Source: Mycolicibacterium baixiangningiae (GTDB lineage: Bacteria; Actinomycetota; Actinomycetes; Mycobacteriales; Mycobacteriaceae). From it: a stretch of 64,000 nucleotides of DNA. The DNA lies in contig NZ_CP066218.1 in assembly GCF_016313185.1 (NCBI RefSeq), positions 1,178,001 through 1,242,000 of the forward strand, in the 5' to 3' direction. This document shows positions 35,030 to 44,221 of this stretch, in pieces; positions within the stretch are counted from its first letter, which is position 1; each line of letters starts with the position of its first letter. The position numbers were made by a program, and so were the translations under genes. The notes beneath the pieces are model-generated. The model made no database searches, was not told the origin of the DNA, and saw nothing but the letters and a program-made list of their open reading frames with translations.

Positions 35030-36592
35030 TCACTCCACCTTCTGGGTCGTCAGCGCCGTACGAATCCGGTGCTTGAGCACTTTGCCGGCATCGTTGCGCG
35101 GCAATGCATCCCAGATCTCCACCTGCTCCGGGATCTTGAACGTCGCCACCCCGCGGGCCTGCAGCGCCCTGTCCAGGTCGGCCAGGTCGGGACCGGGACG
35201 CTCCGTCGGAACGATCACCGCGCACGCCCGTTCGCCCGTGCGCTCATCCGGCACCCCGACCACCGCGATCTCCGCGATGCCGGGGTGTGCGCAGAGCAGG
35301 TCCTCGATCTCCTTCGGCGAGATGTTCTCCCCGTTGCGGATGATGAGGTCCTTCGCACGTCCTGTGACGACGAGGTGGTGACCGTCCCACCGGCCCAGGT
35401 CGCCGGTGCGGAAATAGCCGTCCTCGTCGAAGGATTCGGCGTCGTCCTCGGGGTGGAGGTAGCCCACGAGCATCTGCGGTCCCCGCGCGCGGATCTCACC
35501 GTCGACCAGGCGGACGTCGGCGATACCGGGCTTGCCGTCGGACTCCGCGGCGTGTCCGGGATCCTCACACGCGCCGACGGTGGTCACCGGCACCTCCGTC
35601 GAACCGTAGACGCGGCTGACCGCGGCGCGTGCGAAATAGCCTGCCGCGCGACGGATCAACGACGGTGGCACGGAGGCGCCGCCGCAGATGAACACCTTGA
35701 GGCCCGGCAACCTGGTGCCCGCGCGTTCGGCGGCCGCCAGCAGTTGTTCGAGGAACGGGGTGGCGCCCGCCATGTGCGTACAGTGCTCGGACGACATCAG
35801 CGCGACGGCCTGGTCGCCGTCCCAGCGGTCCATCAGCACGGCGGTGGTGCCCAGCAGCAGTGGGCATTCGAACGCGTAGATCGACCCTCCGATGTGCGCG
35901 ATGGGCGACGGCACCAGGAATGCGTCGCCCGGCTCCACCAGCCAGTGGTCGCGGATCTGCGCGATCAGCGCGTAGATCGAATTATGACTGTGGAGAACGC
36001 CTTTCGGGCGGCCGGTGGTACCCGAGGTGTACATCACCATCCGCACCTCATCCGGATTCGGGGCGCGCAGAGTCCCGGCCGGCGGATCGTCGAACAGCGC
36101 CGGATACGGGGTGTGGCCGGCCGCCGCGCCGCGGACCACGACGACCTCGGGCGGGCGGTCCAGTGTGGCGGTGACCCGGTGCAGCATCGCGGCGTAGTCG
36201 TGGCCACGGAACTGTCCGGGGATGAAGATCATCCGGGTGTCGGCGTCGGCGAGCAGGAATCCCAGTTCGTGGTCGCGCAACGACGGCAGGATCGGGTTGA
36301 CCACCATGCCGGCCAGCGTCGCGCCGAGGTAGACCACAGCGGCCTCGTACCAGTTCGGCAGCATGAACGACACGACGCTGCGCGCAGGCATCCGCGCGGT
36401 CAGCGAATGCGCCAGGGCGGTGGCGTGTTCGAGCAGCACCGCGCACGTGAGCCGGCAGTCGCGGTCGACCAGGACCACCCGATCCGGCGTGTCCCGCGCG
36501 GCGTCGCGCAGGGCGTCGGCCAGTGTGCGGTGGACCCAGAGGCCGCGGGCATACGCGTCGGCCGCGCGCGCCTCGTCCCACTGGATGTGCAC
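35030..36592 (-). CDS. Acyl-CoA synthetase (AMP-binding)
   Basis: 520 residues. Motifs: MVMYTSGTTGRPKGV near residue 190, VYGSTEVP, YFRTGDLGRWDG and RNDAGKVLKHRIR. A different subfamily from the ligase at 32795; the two share little beyond the motifs. The pattern near the middle (SPIAHIGGSIYAFECPLLLG) is seen in cyclohexanecarboxylate/benzoate-type CoA ligases, but that is only suggestive. It lies four bases behind the GntR gene. Confidence 0.85.
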   Translation of the reverse strand: MHIQWDEARAADAYARGLWVHRTLADALRDAARDTPDRVVLVDRDCRLTCAVLLEHATALAHSLTARMPARSVVSFMLPNWYEAAVVYLGATLAGMVVNPILPSLRDHELGFLLADADTRMIFIPGQFRGHDYAAMLHRVTATLDRPPEVVVVRGAAAGHTPYPALFDDPPAGTLRAPNPDEVRMVMYTSGTTGRPKGVLHSHNSIYALIAQIRDHWLVEPGDAFLVPSPIAHIGGSIYAFECPLLLGTTAVLMDRWDGDQAVALMSSEHCTHMAGATPFLEQLLAAAERAGTRLPGLKVFICGGASVPPSLIRRAAGYFARAAVSRVYGSTEVPVTTVGACEDPGHAAESDGKPGIADVRLVDGEIRARGPQMLVGYLHPEDDAESFDEDGYFRTGDLGRWDGHHLVVTGRAKDLIIRNGENISPKEIEDLLCAHPGIAEIAVVGVPDERTGERACAVIVPTERPGPDLADLDRALQARGVATFKIPEQVEIWDALPRNDAGKVLKHRIRTALTTQKVE

Positions 36593-36596
36593 GGGC

Positions 36597-37334
36597 TCAG
36601 CCCTTGACCCGGCGCATCGTCATCGAATGCCGGTAGCTCGCCGACGGGTGGGTGTTGACGGTGACCTGCGCGACTTCACCGTCGGAGGTGACGTAGGTGC
36701 GCTGCATCTGCAGTGCGGCGCCGCCGGATTGGACGCCCAACTTGTCGGCGAGCTCCGCGGACAGCACGACCGCGGCGATCTCCTGGTGCACCTCGACCAC
36801 GCTCACCCCGAACAGATCCTCGATCAGCGGGAAGATCGGGCCGGTGTGGCGGGGGAGCAGTCGGCCCACCGCGGCGAACGCGCGGTTGATGTAGTACTCC
36901 GTACGGCAGATCGGTGGCGAGGTGGCGTCGGCCTGTCGATAGCCGTGCACCGCCAGCCATTCGGACCCCTGGGTCAGCCGCGTCCTCGCCGCGAGTTCGG
37001 CGTCGACGGTCACGGTGGTGTTCGACTCGATGGTGAACTGTGCGCCGGCGGCGAACGCCAACAGATCGTCGATCGACATCACGTCCTGGGCGTAGGTGTT
37101 ACCCGACGGACGGGGTACCACCAGGGTGCCCGCGCGCGGCCGCGACGTCACCAGGTTGTCTTCGCGCAGCCGGCGCAGCGCCTCGCGAATGGTGAAGCGG
37201 CTCACCGCGAATCGTTCGCACAGTTCGTGTTCAGTGGGCAGCTGGGACCCGACCGGGTAGACGCCGTCGACGATCTCCTTGCGCAGCGCGCGCGCCACCT
37301 GCAGGTAGCGGTGCTCCGGGTGGGTGGTCGTCAT
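36597..37334 (-). CDS. GntR-family regulator, HutC/UTRA type
   Basis: 245 residues: winged HTH at about 8-75 (YLQVARALRKEIVDGVYPVG, LPTEHELCERFAVSRFTIREALRRL) followed by a UTRA ligand-binding domain. Such proteins usually repress the operon they lie in until a pathway intermediate, often an acyl-CoA or acid, binds. It probably controls the five-gene minus operon and may control the divergent oxygenase operon starting at 39069. The ATG overlaps the stop of the beta-propeller gene by four bases. Confidence 0.87.
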   Translation of the reverse strand: MTTTHPEHRYLQVARALRKEIVDGVYPVGSQLPTEHELCERFAVSRFTIREALRRLREDNLVTSRPRAGTLVVPRPSGNTYAQDVMSIDDLLAFAAGAQFTIESNTTVTVDAELAARTRLTQGSEWLAVHGYRQADATSPPICRTEYYINRAFAAVGRLLPRHTGPIFPLIEDLFGVSVVEVHQEIAAVVLSAELADKLGVQSGGAALQMQRTYVTSDGEVAQVTVNTHPSASYRHSMTMRRVKG

Positions 37335-38950
37335 GCGTGCGCGTCATCCCGGCGCAGCGCCAGCACGCTGCCGTCGCCGTCGGCGGAGACGAACAGTGTG
37401 CCGTCCGGTCCCATCGCGATGCCCGCGAACGGTCCCTGCGGTCCGGAGAACGGCGGCATACCGCGCAGTGGTTTGGGGTGGACCCCCGGAGACGGGCCGA
37501 CCGGCAGGCCGGAGGCGATCGTCTGGCGGGCGCCGGTGTTCATATCGACGGCGACCACCTCCTTCGCGCCGGCGTCGACGACGTAGAGCGCTCCGTCTGC
37601 AACCAGCAGACCCTGCGGCCGTTGCAGCCCGTCGGCCACGGTGATGACGTGGGTGCCCGCGAGGCGCACCACCCGGCCGGCGCCGGACTCGGCGACCAAC
37701 GGGGTGCCGTCCGGGGCGATGGCCACCCCGACGGGATCGCGCAGATCGGACGCCAGCACCGCCACGTCGCCGCCGTGTGCCGAGAGCACCCGTCCGGTGC
37801 CGAGTTCGGCGAACACCACGGCACCTCCCGGGGCCGCCGTGACGCCGTAGAGCTGGTCGAAACCGTCTGCGAGAACCTCGCTTTCGCCGGCTGCGGGCCG
37901 GTACCGGGTGACCTGGCCGCCGGAGGTGGTGACCACGAACTCGCCGCCCCCGGCGCAGGCGAGCCCGCGCAGGAAGCCGGGATAGCCGGGGGTGAACAAC
38001 ATGCCGACGGTCTGCAGCGAACCGTCGGCCTGCAGCAGGTAGAAGTACGTGCCGTCGGCGACGTAGAGCCGGCCGTCGTCCCCGACCGCGAGGTCCAGCG
38101 GCCAGTTCAACCCGCCGGCCAGGGTGGTGCTGGTGTCGCCGCCGGGGAGGATCTCGGTGATCTCACCGGTGAAGTTGGAGACGAAAAGCCGATCGCCGAC
38201 GAAGGTCAGGTTGTCCAGCCCCGGATTCAATTGCGCCAGCAGCGTTCTGTCACCGCTGCGCGGGTCGATGCGCAGCACCTGGCCGCTGGCCACCTGGGTG
38301 GAGACCAGGAAGCCGTCGGCGTCGAACTTGACCGCGTCGGGCACCCCGAGGTCGACGGCGACCCGCTGCGGCTCGCCGCCGTCGGGGTCGATGCGCCAGA
38401 TCTCGTTGGCGGTCATCAGCGGGTAGTACAGCAGCCCGTCCGGACCCACCTCCATGGCATTCGGCGACGGCAGGTTCTCGGCGAGGATGCGCTCGATGCC
38501 GCCGTCGCGGTCGAGTTCAATCAGCCGGCCGCCTTCCCGGCACTCGCCGATGAACAGCCGGCCCTCGTGCACGGTGATGCCGTTGGCGCAGGGCAGGTCG
38601 TCGCGCAGGACACGGGTCCGGCCGCCGGGTTCGCGGACGCTGACCCGCCCGTCCATCACCTCGGTGGCGTAGAGGCTGCCGTCCGGGCCGAAGGCCACGT
38701 CGTCGGGGGCGATGATGTCGCCGCCCTTCGGGCTGACCGTCTCCAGCGTGCCGCCGGCCAGGTCCAGCGCACTGATCTGGCTGCCGGTCACCTGGGCGAC
38801 GTAGACCCGGCCGTCGGGCCCGGTGCGCAGGCCGTTCGCGCCGAACAACCGGCTGGGGGCGGTCATCCGCTCGAAGCGCCATCCGTCCGCGACGGCGGGC
38901 TGGGCGCCGGGGTAGCGGGTGGCCTGCAACGACTCGGTCGGCGACGTCAT
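37331..38950 (-). CDS. SMP-30/gluconolactonase-like beta-propeller protein
   Basis: 539 residues made almost wholly of NHL/SMP-30-type repeats (GPDGRVYVAQVTG, GPDGSLYATEVMDG, GPDGLLYYPLMT, DGRLYVADGTYF, APDGTPLVAES, GPDGTLFVSADGDG), enough for about two six-bladed propellers. No signal peptide. The ATG at 38950 is preferred over a TTG six codons upstream. Proteins of this class include lactonases; a double-length member at the head of a catabolic operon might open a lactone made by the Baeyer-Villiger enzyme at 41435 (inference from the neighbourhood only). Confidence 0.75.
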   Translation of the reverse strand: MTSPTESLQATRYPGAQPAVADGWRFERMTAPSRLFGANGLRTGPDGRVYVAQVTGSQISALDLAGGTLETVSPKGGDIIAPDDVAFGPDGSLYATEVMDGRVSVREPGGRTRVLRDDLPCANGITVHEGRLFIGECREGGRLIELDRDGGIERILAENLPSPNAMEVGPDGLLYYPLMTANEIWRIDPDGGEPQRVAVDLGVPDAVKFDADGFLVSTQVASGQVLRIDPRSGDRTLLAQLNPGLDNLTFVGDRLFVSNFTGEITEILPGGDTSTTLAGGLNWPLDLAVGDDGRLYVADGTYFYLLQADGSLQTVGMLFTPGYPGFLRGLACAGGGEFVVTTSGGQVTRYRPAAGESEVLADGFDQLYGVTAAPGGAVVFAELGTGRVLSAHGGDVAVLASDLRDPVGVAIAPDGTPLVAESGAGRVVRLAGTHVITVADGLQRPQGLLVADGALYVVDAGAKEVVAVDMNTGARQTIASGLPVGPSPGVHPKPLRGMPPFSGPQGPFAGIAMGPDGTLFVSADGDGSVLALRRDDAHA

Positions 38951-39068
38951 GAATCCGGACGTTATCAACCGCAGCTAGTCCAGACAATAGCCGCGCAGAC
39001 AGTTCCGAAGACCCTTGACGACCGGATAAAGCCTGCGGAATAGTGTTCTTCGATATGAAGAGCACCGT

Positions 39069-39941
39069 ATGTCGTCCGGACAAATAGGCCAGCATGTGCA
39101 GGAGTCACTGAGCTTGGCCGGCCGCGTCGTCGTCGTCTCCGGCGCGGGCGGTGGGGGTATCGGCACGACGGTGACCGAGCGGGCAGCCACCGCGGGCGCC
39201 ACCGTCATCGCGGTCAGTCGCCGCCAGGACAACCTCGACCAGCACGTCGGCCCGCTCATCGACAAGGGACTGTCGATCGTCACGGTGGCGGCCGACGCCT
39301 CCACCGACGAGGGCATCGCCCGCGTCCTCGACGAGGCCCGCCGCGCCGAGGGAGATCTCTACGGTCTGGTGAACGTCGCAGGTGGCGCCGCCCCAGCGAC
39401 GTGGATGCCCTCCACCCGCGTCAGCCGCGACGACTGGCGGGCGCTGTTCACCGCCAACCTGGAGACCGCGTTCTTCATGAGCCAGGCCGTCAGTCGGGAA
39501 TTGCGTGCCCAGGGCCTGAAGGGGTCGATCGTCTCGGTGTCGTCGATCAGCGGAATGAACACCGCGCCGTTCCACATCGCCTACGGCACGGCCAAGGCGG
39601 CGGTGGTCGCGATGACCCGCACCATGGCGGTCGAACTGGCACTGGACGACATCCGCGTGAACGCCGTCGCACCCGGGGTCACCGAGACCGCCGCGTCGGC
39701 GACATACGTCGACGAGGATCCCGAGCGGGACCGCACCGCGATCGCGATGGGCCGCCGCGGCACACCCGCCGAACAGGCGAACGCCATCCTGTTCCTGCTG
39801 TCGGACATGTCGAGCTACATCACGGGCCAGACGCTGCTGGTCGACGGTGGCCTCGACCTCAAGTGGACGCATCTGGGCGCCGACAACACGTCGTTGTTCC
39901 TCAAGGACGAAGGCTTCCGCAGATCCATCAGCCGGTTCTGA
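39069..39941 (+). CDS. Short-chain dehydrogenase/reductase
   Basis: 290 residues. Cofactor motif SGAGGGGIG (about 25-33), NVAGG, catalytic SVSSISGMN with YGTAKAA, and ITGQTLLVDGGLDLKW at the end; the C-terminal ~25 residues (THLGADNTSLFLKDEGFRRS) extend the usual fold. First gene of the plus-strand oxygenase operon, divergent from the beta-propeller gene over 118 bases that must hold both promoters. TTGACG at 39014 is a possible -35. Confidence 0.85.
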   Translation: MSSGQIGQHVQESLSLAGRVVVVSGAGGGGIGTTVTERAATAGATVIAVSRRQDNLDQHVGPLIDKGLSIVTVAADASTDEGIARVLDEARRAEGDLYGLVNVAGGAAPATWMPSTRVSRDDWRALFTANLETAFFMSQAVSRELRAQGLKGSIVSVSSISGMNTAPFHIAYGTAKAAVVAMTRTMAVELALDDIRVNAVAPGVTETAASATYVDEDPERDRTAIAMGRRGTPAEQANAILFLLSDMSSYITGQTLLVDGGLDLKWTHLGADNTSLFLKDEGFRRSISRF

Positions 39942-39954
39942 AAGGACAGATCAA

Positions 39955-41370
39955 GTGACTCACACCGAATCCGACCTCGATGCCGCGATCGAAGTCGAAG
40001 CCGATCCGGACGATTCGACCGGGCGGGTCGCCGAGGATCTGTCCGAGCCCATGACCATCCCGGTCGAGGCGTACATCTCACCCGAGTACGCCCGCGCCGA
40101 ACGGGACAAGCTGTGGCGCAGGGTATGGCAGCAGGTCGGGCGCGTCGAGGAGATCCCCGAGGTGGGGAGTTACCTGACCTATGACATCCTCGACGACTCG
40201 ATCATCGTGGTACGGACCGGCCCCAACGAATTCCGGGCCCACCACAACGTGTGCATGCACCGTGGCCGCAAACTCGTCGACACTCCCGACGGCGCTAAGA
40301 ACGCGGTCGGCCGCGCACGCAAGTCGTTCGTCTGCGGATTCCACGGCTGGACATACGGTTTGGACGGCACGTGTACGCACATCCGGGAACAGGACGACTG
40401 GAAGGGCACGCTGACACCGCAGAACACCCACCTCGCCCCGGTGCAGGTGGACACCTGGGGCGGCTGGCTGTTCGTCAACATGGACCCGGCCTGCGAACCG
40501 CTGGCGGACTATCTGTTCCCGGCGTCGAAGATCCTCGACCCGTTCGGGCTGGAGAACATGCGCTACAAGTGGCGCAAGTGGCTGTACTTCGACTGCAACT
40601 GGAAAGTCGCGCTGGAGGCGTTCAACGAGACCTACCACGTGTTCACCACACACCCGGAGTTCAACAAGTTCGGCGAGTTCAAGGGCTGGGCCAAAGCCCA
40701 AGGCAGGCACAGCAACATCGGGTACGACGCGCCGAAGGGGATGGACGAGACGAAGTCCAAGATCCGCCTCGGGACCGGCGACGACCCGCGCGTCTCCACC
40801 GCCGAGATGCAGATGTACACCTGGGAGCAGACCAACGCGACCACCACTGAGACACTGGTCAACGCCGCCAAGCGGCTGGTCGACGAACTGCCGGAAGGCA
40901 CTCCGGCCGACAAAGTGCTGCAGCATTGGCTGGCCTCGGCCCGCCGCGACGACGAAGCACGCGGGGTCATCTGGCCGACGATTCCCGCCGACATCCTGGG
41001 CCAGAGCGGGACCGCCTGGCAGCTCTTCCCGAACTTCCAGATCGGCCAGGGCCTGACCAGCGCGCTCTGTTACAGCGCCCGGCCCGATCCGAGTTACGAC
41101 CCGAACAAGTGCATATTCGAGGTAGCTGTCTTCGAGCTGTACCCCAAAGGCCAAGAGCCGGAGACCGAATGGGCCTACACCCCGGTCGGCGACCCGAACT
41201 GGCTGTCGGTGCTGCCGCAGGACTTCTCCAACATGGCCGCCGTGCAGCAGGGCATGAAGTCCGCGGGCTTCCCCGGCACGCGGCCCAACCCCTATCGCGA
41301 ACGCAGCACCGTCAACCTGCACTACCAACTGTCGAAGTACATGGGCACCGGCGAGCCCCAGGACCTGTGA
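39955..41370 (+). CDS. Rieske non-heme iron oxygenase, alpha subunit
   Basis: 471 residues from a GTG with AAAGGAC upstream. Rieske [2Fe-2S] ligands: Cys100-x-His102 (NVCMHRG) and Cys127-x2-His130 (VCGFHGW). Mononuclear iron ligands: His228 and His233 in FNETYHVFTTH, with the bridging acidic residue Glu225 in place of the usual Asp. The C-terminal catalytic domain is complete. No beta subunit, ferredoxin or reductase gene adjoins, so it is probably an alpha-only enzyme fed by a general electron chain. Hydroxylates or demethylates a ring or side chain; the substrate is unknown. Confidence 0.9.
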   Translation: MTHTESDLDAAIEVEADPDDSTGRVAEDLSEPMTIPVEAYISPEYARAERDKLWRRVWQQVGRVEEIPEVGSYLTYDILDDSIIVVRTGPNEFRAHHNVCMHRGRKLVDTPDGAKNAVGRARKSFVCGFHGWTYGLDGTCTHIREQDDWKGTLTPQNTHLAPVQVDTWGGWLFVNMDPACEPLADYLFPASKILDPFGLENMRYKWRKWLYFDCNWKVALEAFNETYHVFTTHPEFNKFGEFKGWAKAQGRHSNIGYDAPKGMDETKSKIRLGTGDDPRVSTAEMQMYTWEQTNATTTETLVNAAKRLVDELPEGTPADKVLQHWLASARRDDEARGVIWPTIPADILGQSGTAWQLFPNFQIGQGLTSALCYSARPDPSYDPNKCIFEVAVFELYPKGQEPETEWAYTPVGDPNWLSVLPQDFSNMAAVQQGMKSAGFPGTRPNPYRERSTVNLHYQLSKYMGTGEPQDL

Positions 41371-41415
41371 TTTCGGCGTGCTGAGTCGCGCTGGGCGCGA
41401 CCAGGCACGCCGAAA
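41371..41415. terminator. Long hairpin between the Rieske oxygenase and BVMO genes
   Basis: Arms TTTCGGCGTGC (41371-41381) and GCACGCCGAAA (41405-41415) enclose GTCGCG (41385-41390) / CGCGAC (41396-41401) with loop CTGGG: 17 base pairs with one 3-base internal mismatch. It starts directly after the oxygenase stop and has no T-tract. It could be an attenuator inside the operon or a copy of a mobile palindrome. Confidence 0.55.
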
Positions 41416-41434
41416 CCGCCCACGAAGGAGGAAT

Positions 41435-43267
41435 GTGAACACCTGCGGGCCCACCGAGACCCCGGACGATTTCGACATCGACGCGCTGCGGGAGAAGTAC
41501 GCGCAGGAGCGCGCCAAACGGCTGCGGCCGGAGGGCTCCAAACAGTACGTCGAGCTGACCGACGAGTTCGCGGGCTACTACGAGAGCGACCCCTACATTC
41601 CGGTGCAGCCCCGCAATCCGATCACCGAGGACATCGACGTCGCGGTGCTCGGCGGCGGATTCGGTGGGCTGCTGTCGGCCGCGCACCTGAAGAAGGCCGG
41701 CGTCGACGACGTGCGGATCATCGAACTGGGCGGCGATTTCGGCGGGGTCTGGTACTGGAACCGGTACCCGGGCATCCAGTGCGACAACGAATCCTACTGC
41801 TATATACCGCTACTCGAAGAGCTCGACTTCATGCCGAGTAAGAAGTTCGCCGACGGCGCCGAGATCTACGAGCACTGCCGCAACATCGGCAAGCACTTCG
41901 GACTCTACGACGGGGCCATCTTCTCGACCCAGGTCAGGGATCTGCGATGGGACGACGAGATGAACCGGTGGCGGATCAGCACCAACCGCGGCGACGACAT
42001 CCGTGCCCGGTTCGTGGTGCTGGCCTCCGGTCCGTTCCACCGCCCCAAACTGCCTGGCATCCCCGGTATTCAGGACTTCACCGGCCACAGCTTCCACTCG
42101 TCGCGGTGGGACTACGACTACACCGGCGGCGACAGCACCGGCAATCTGCACAAGCTCGCCGACAAGAAGGTCGCGGTGATCGGCACCGGCGCCACGGCCA
42201 TCCAGATCGTGCCGTTCCTGGCCCGCGACGCCGGGCATCTGTACGTGTTTCAGCGCACCCCGTCCACGGTGGACGCCCGCAACAACGGGCCCACCGACCC
42301 GCAGTGGGCGCAGTCGCTGCAACCGGGTTGGCAGAAGGAACGGCAGCGCAACTTCCATTCGTGGACGTTCGAGGGGATGGCCCCCGGACAGCCGGATCTG
42401 GTGTGCGACTTCTGGACCGAACTCGGCCGCAACACGGCCGCGCGGGTGATGGCGCTGGAGGATCCGGCGACGCTGACCCCCGAGCAGTTCATGTCGATCC
42501 GGGAGGAGGAGGACTACAAGCTGATGGAGCGGCTGCGCCGCCGCATCGACGCCCTGGTCGACGACCCCCAGACCGCCGAGGCGCTCAAGCCGTACTACCG
42601 CTTCCTGTGCAAGCGGCCGCTGTCCAACGACGAGTACCTGCCGGCCTTCAATCGCCCGAACGTCACGCTGGTCGACGTATCGGACTCCCGCGGCGTCGAG
42701 AAGGTCACCGCGAAGGGACTGGTGGTGGGCGGCGTCGAGTACGAGGTCGACTGCATCATCTACGCCAGCGGTTTCGAGATCACCACCGACATCAGCAGAC
42801 GGTATTCGATCGAGGCGGTCGAGGGTCGCGACGGGCTGTCGCTGTTCGACTACTGGCGCGACGGGTACAAGACGCTGCACGGCATGACCAGCCGCGGTTT
42901 CCCCAACCAGTTCTTCACCGGGTTCACCCAGGTCGGCATCTCGGCGAACATCGCCGCGAATTACGAGCTGCAGGGCGAACACATCGCCTACGTCATCGCC
43001 GAGGCACTCGAGCGCGGCGCCGACGTCGTCGAGCCGACGCAGGACGCGCAGGACGCATGGTGCCAGACGGTCAGGGAATCGGCTGTGGACAATTCGGCGT
43101 TCGACGCCTCCTGCACGCCGGGTTACTACAACAACGAGGGTGGTGGCGGCGGTGAGGGTCTGCGGTCGCATCTCGGAGAACCGTACGGTCCGGGTTTCTA
43201 CGCCTTCGGCGATCTGCTGGCCTCGTGGCGGGACAAGGGCGATCTCGATGGCCTCGATCTCCGATAG
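41435..43267 (+). CDS. Baeyer-Villiger flavin monooxygenase
   Basis: 610 residues. FAD site GGGFGG (73-78), the fingerprint FTGHSFHSSRW (215-225, FxGxxxHxxxW) and NADPH site GTGATA (250-255). Length and extra N-terminus resemble the cyclohexanone/phenylacetone/steroid monooxygenase group. It inserts oxygen beside a ketone to give an ester or lactone. The GTG at 41435 is only three bases from AGGAGG, a tight spacing, but no better start is near. Context suggests a ketone made by the SDRs is the substrate. Confidence 0.9.
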   Translation: MNTCGPTETPDDFDIDALREKYAQERAKRLRPEGSKQYVELTDEFAGYYESDPYIPVQPRNPITEDIDVAVLGGGFGGLLSAAHLKKAGVDDVRIIELGGDFGGVWYWNRYPGIQCDNESYCYIPLLEELDFMPSKKFADGAEIYEHCRNIGKHFGLYDGAIFSTQVRDLRWDDEMNRWRISTNRGDDIRARFVVLASGPFHRPKLPGIPGIQDFTGHSFHSSRWDYDYTGGDSTGNLHKLADKKVAVIGTGATAIQIVPFLARDAGHLYVFQRTPSTVDARNNGPTDPQWAQSLQPGWQKERQRNFHSWTFEGMAPGQPDLVCDFWTELGRNTAARVMALEDPATLTPEQFMSIREEEDYKLMERLRRRIDALVDDPQTAEALKPYYRFLCKRPLSNDEYLPAFNRPNVTLVDVSDSRGVEKVTAKGLVVGGVEYEVDCIIYASGFEITTDISRRYSIEAVEGRDGLSLFDYWRDGYKTLHGMTSRGFPNQFFTGFTQVGISANIAANYELQGEHIAYVIAEALERGADVVEPTQDAQDAWCQTVRESAVDNSAFDASCTPGYYNNEGGGGGEGLRSHLGEPYGPGFYAFGDLLASWRDKGDLDGLDLR

Positions 43268-43291
43268 CGTCGAGCGCACGGTTGTCGCCGC

Positions 43292-44221
43292 ATGAGTGAC
43301 CTGAGGTACGACGGCCGCGTCGCCGTGGTCACCGGTGGTGGCCGCGGGCTCGGCCGGGCATACGCGCTGCTGCTCGCGTCGCGCGGGGCGAAGGTCGTCG
43401 TCAACGATCTGGGCGGCGACCTTGCCGGCCACGGCGAGGGCATCGATCCAGCCGTCGGACCCGCCCAGGACGTCGCGCGGGAGATCGCCGCCGCGGGCGG
43501 GGAGGCGGTCGCCAGCACCGATTCGGTGGCCACCCCGGCCGGCGGCAGGGCGATCGTCGACACGGCGCTGTCCGCCTTCGGCCGCCTCGACATCCTCATC
43601 CACAACGCCGGCAACGTCCGGCGCGGATCATTGCGCGAGATCAGCTACGAGGACTTCGACGCCGTCCTCGACGTCCATCTGCGCGGCGCGTTTCACGTTG
43701 TGCGGCCGGCGTTTCCGGTGATGTGCGACGCCGGCTACGGCCGCATCGTGCTGACCTCGTCGATCGGCGGCCTCTACGGCAACCACGACGTGGTCAACTA
43801 CGCGGTCGCCAAGGCCGGGGTGATCGGGCTGTCGAACGTCGCCGCCCTCGAAGGTGCCGAGCACGGGGTGAGAAGCAACGTGATCGTGCCCGCCGCCGTC
43901 ACCCGAATGGCCGAGGGCATCGACACGTCGGCCTATCCGCCGATGGACCCGGAGCTGGTGGCGCCCACGGTGGGCTGGCTGGCCCACGAAACCTGTTCGG
44001 TGACAGGGGAGATGTTCATCGCGCTGGCCGGGCGGGTGGCCACCGCGGTGATCGCCGAGTCACCGGGAGTGCACCGGCCGTCGTGGACGGTCGAGGACAT
44101 CGCCGAGAACCTCGACGCGATCCGCGACCGCACCGAGCCCGTCGTCTTCCCGGTGGTCCCGGACGGCCACAACGCGCACATCCGCTACAGCTTCGGGATG
44201 GCGGCGGTGAGCCGTGGTTAG
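43292..44221 (+). CDS. SDR of the MFE2/HSD17B4 3-hydroxyacyl-CoA dehydrogenase type
   Basis: 309 residues. TGGGRGLGRAYALLLASRGAKVVVNDLGG is the hallmark N-terminus of multifunctional-enzyme-2 dehydrogenases; catalytic SSIGGLYGN and YAVAKAG follow, and the C-terminal ~60 residues extend the fold as in that group. It probably oxidises a 3-hydroxyacyl-CoA in a beta-oxidation-like sequence. Its stop overlaps the GTG of the CoA-transferase gene by eight bases. Confidence 0.85.
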   Translation: MSDLRYDGRVAVVTGGGRGLGRAYALLLASRGAKVVVNDLGGDLAGHGEGIDPAVGPAQDVAREIAAAGGEAVASTDSVATPAGGRAIVDTALSAFGRLDILIHNAGNVRRGSLREISYEDFDAVLDVHLRGAFHVVRPAFPVMCDAGYGRIVLTSSIGGLYGNHDVVNYAVAKAGVIGLSNVAALEGAEHGVRSNVIVPAAVTRMAEGIDTSAYPPMDPELVAPTVGWLAHETCSVTGEMFIALAGRVATAVIAESPGVHRPSWTVEDIAENLDAIRDRTEPVVFPVVPDGHNAHIRYSFGMAAVSRG

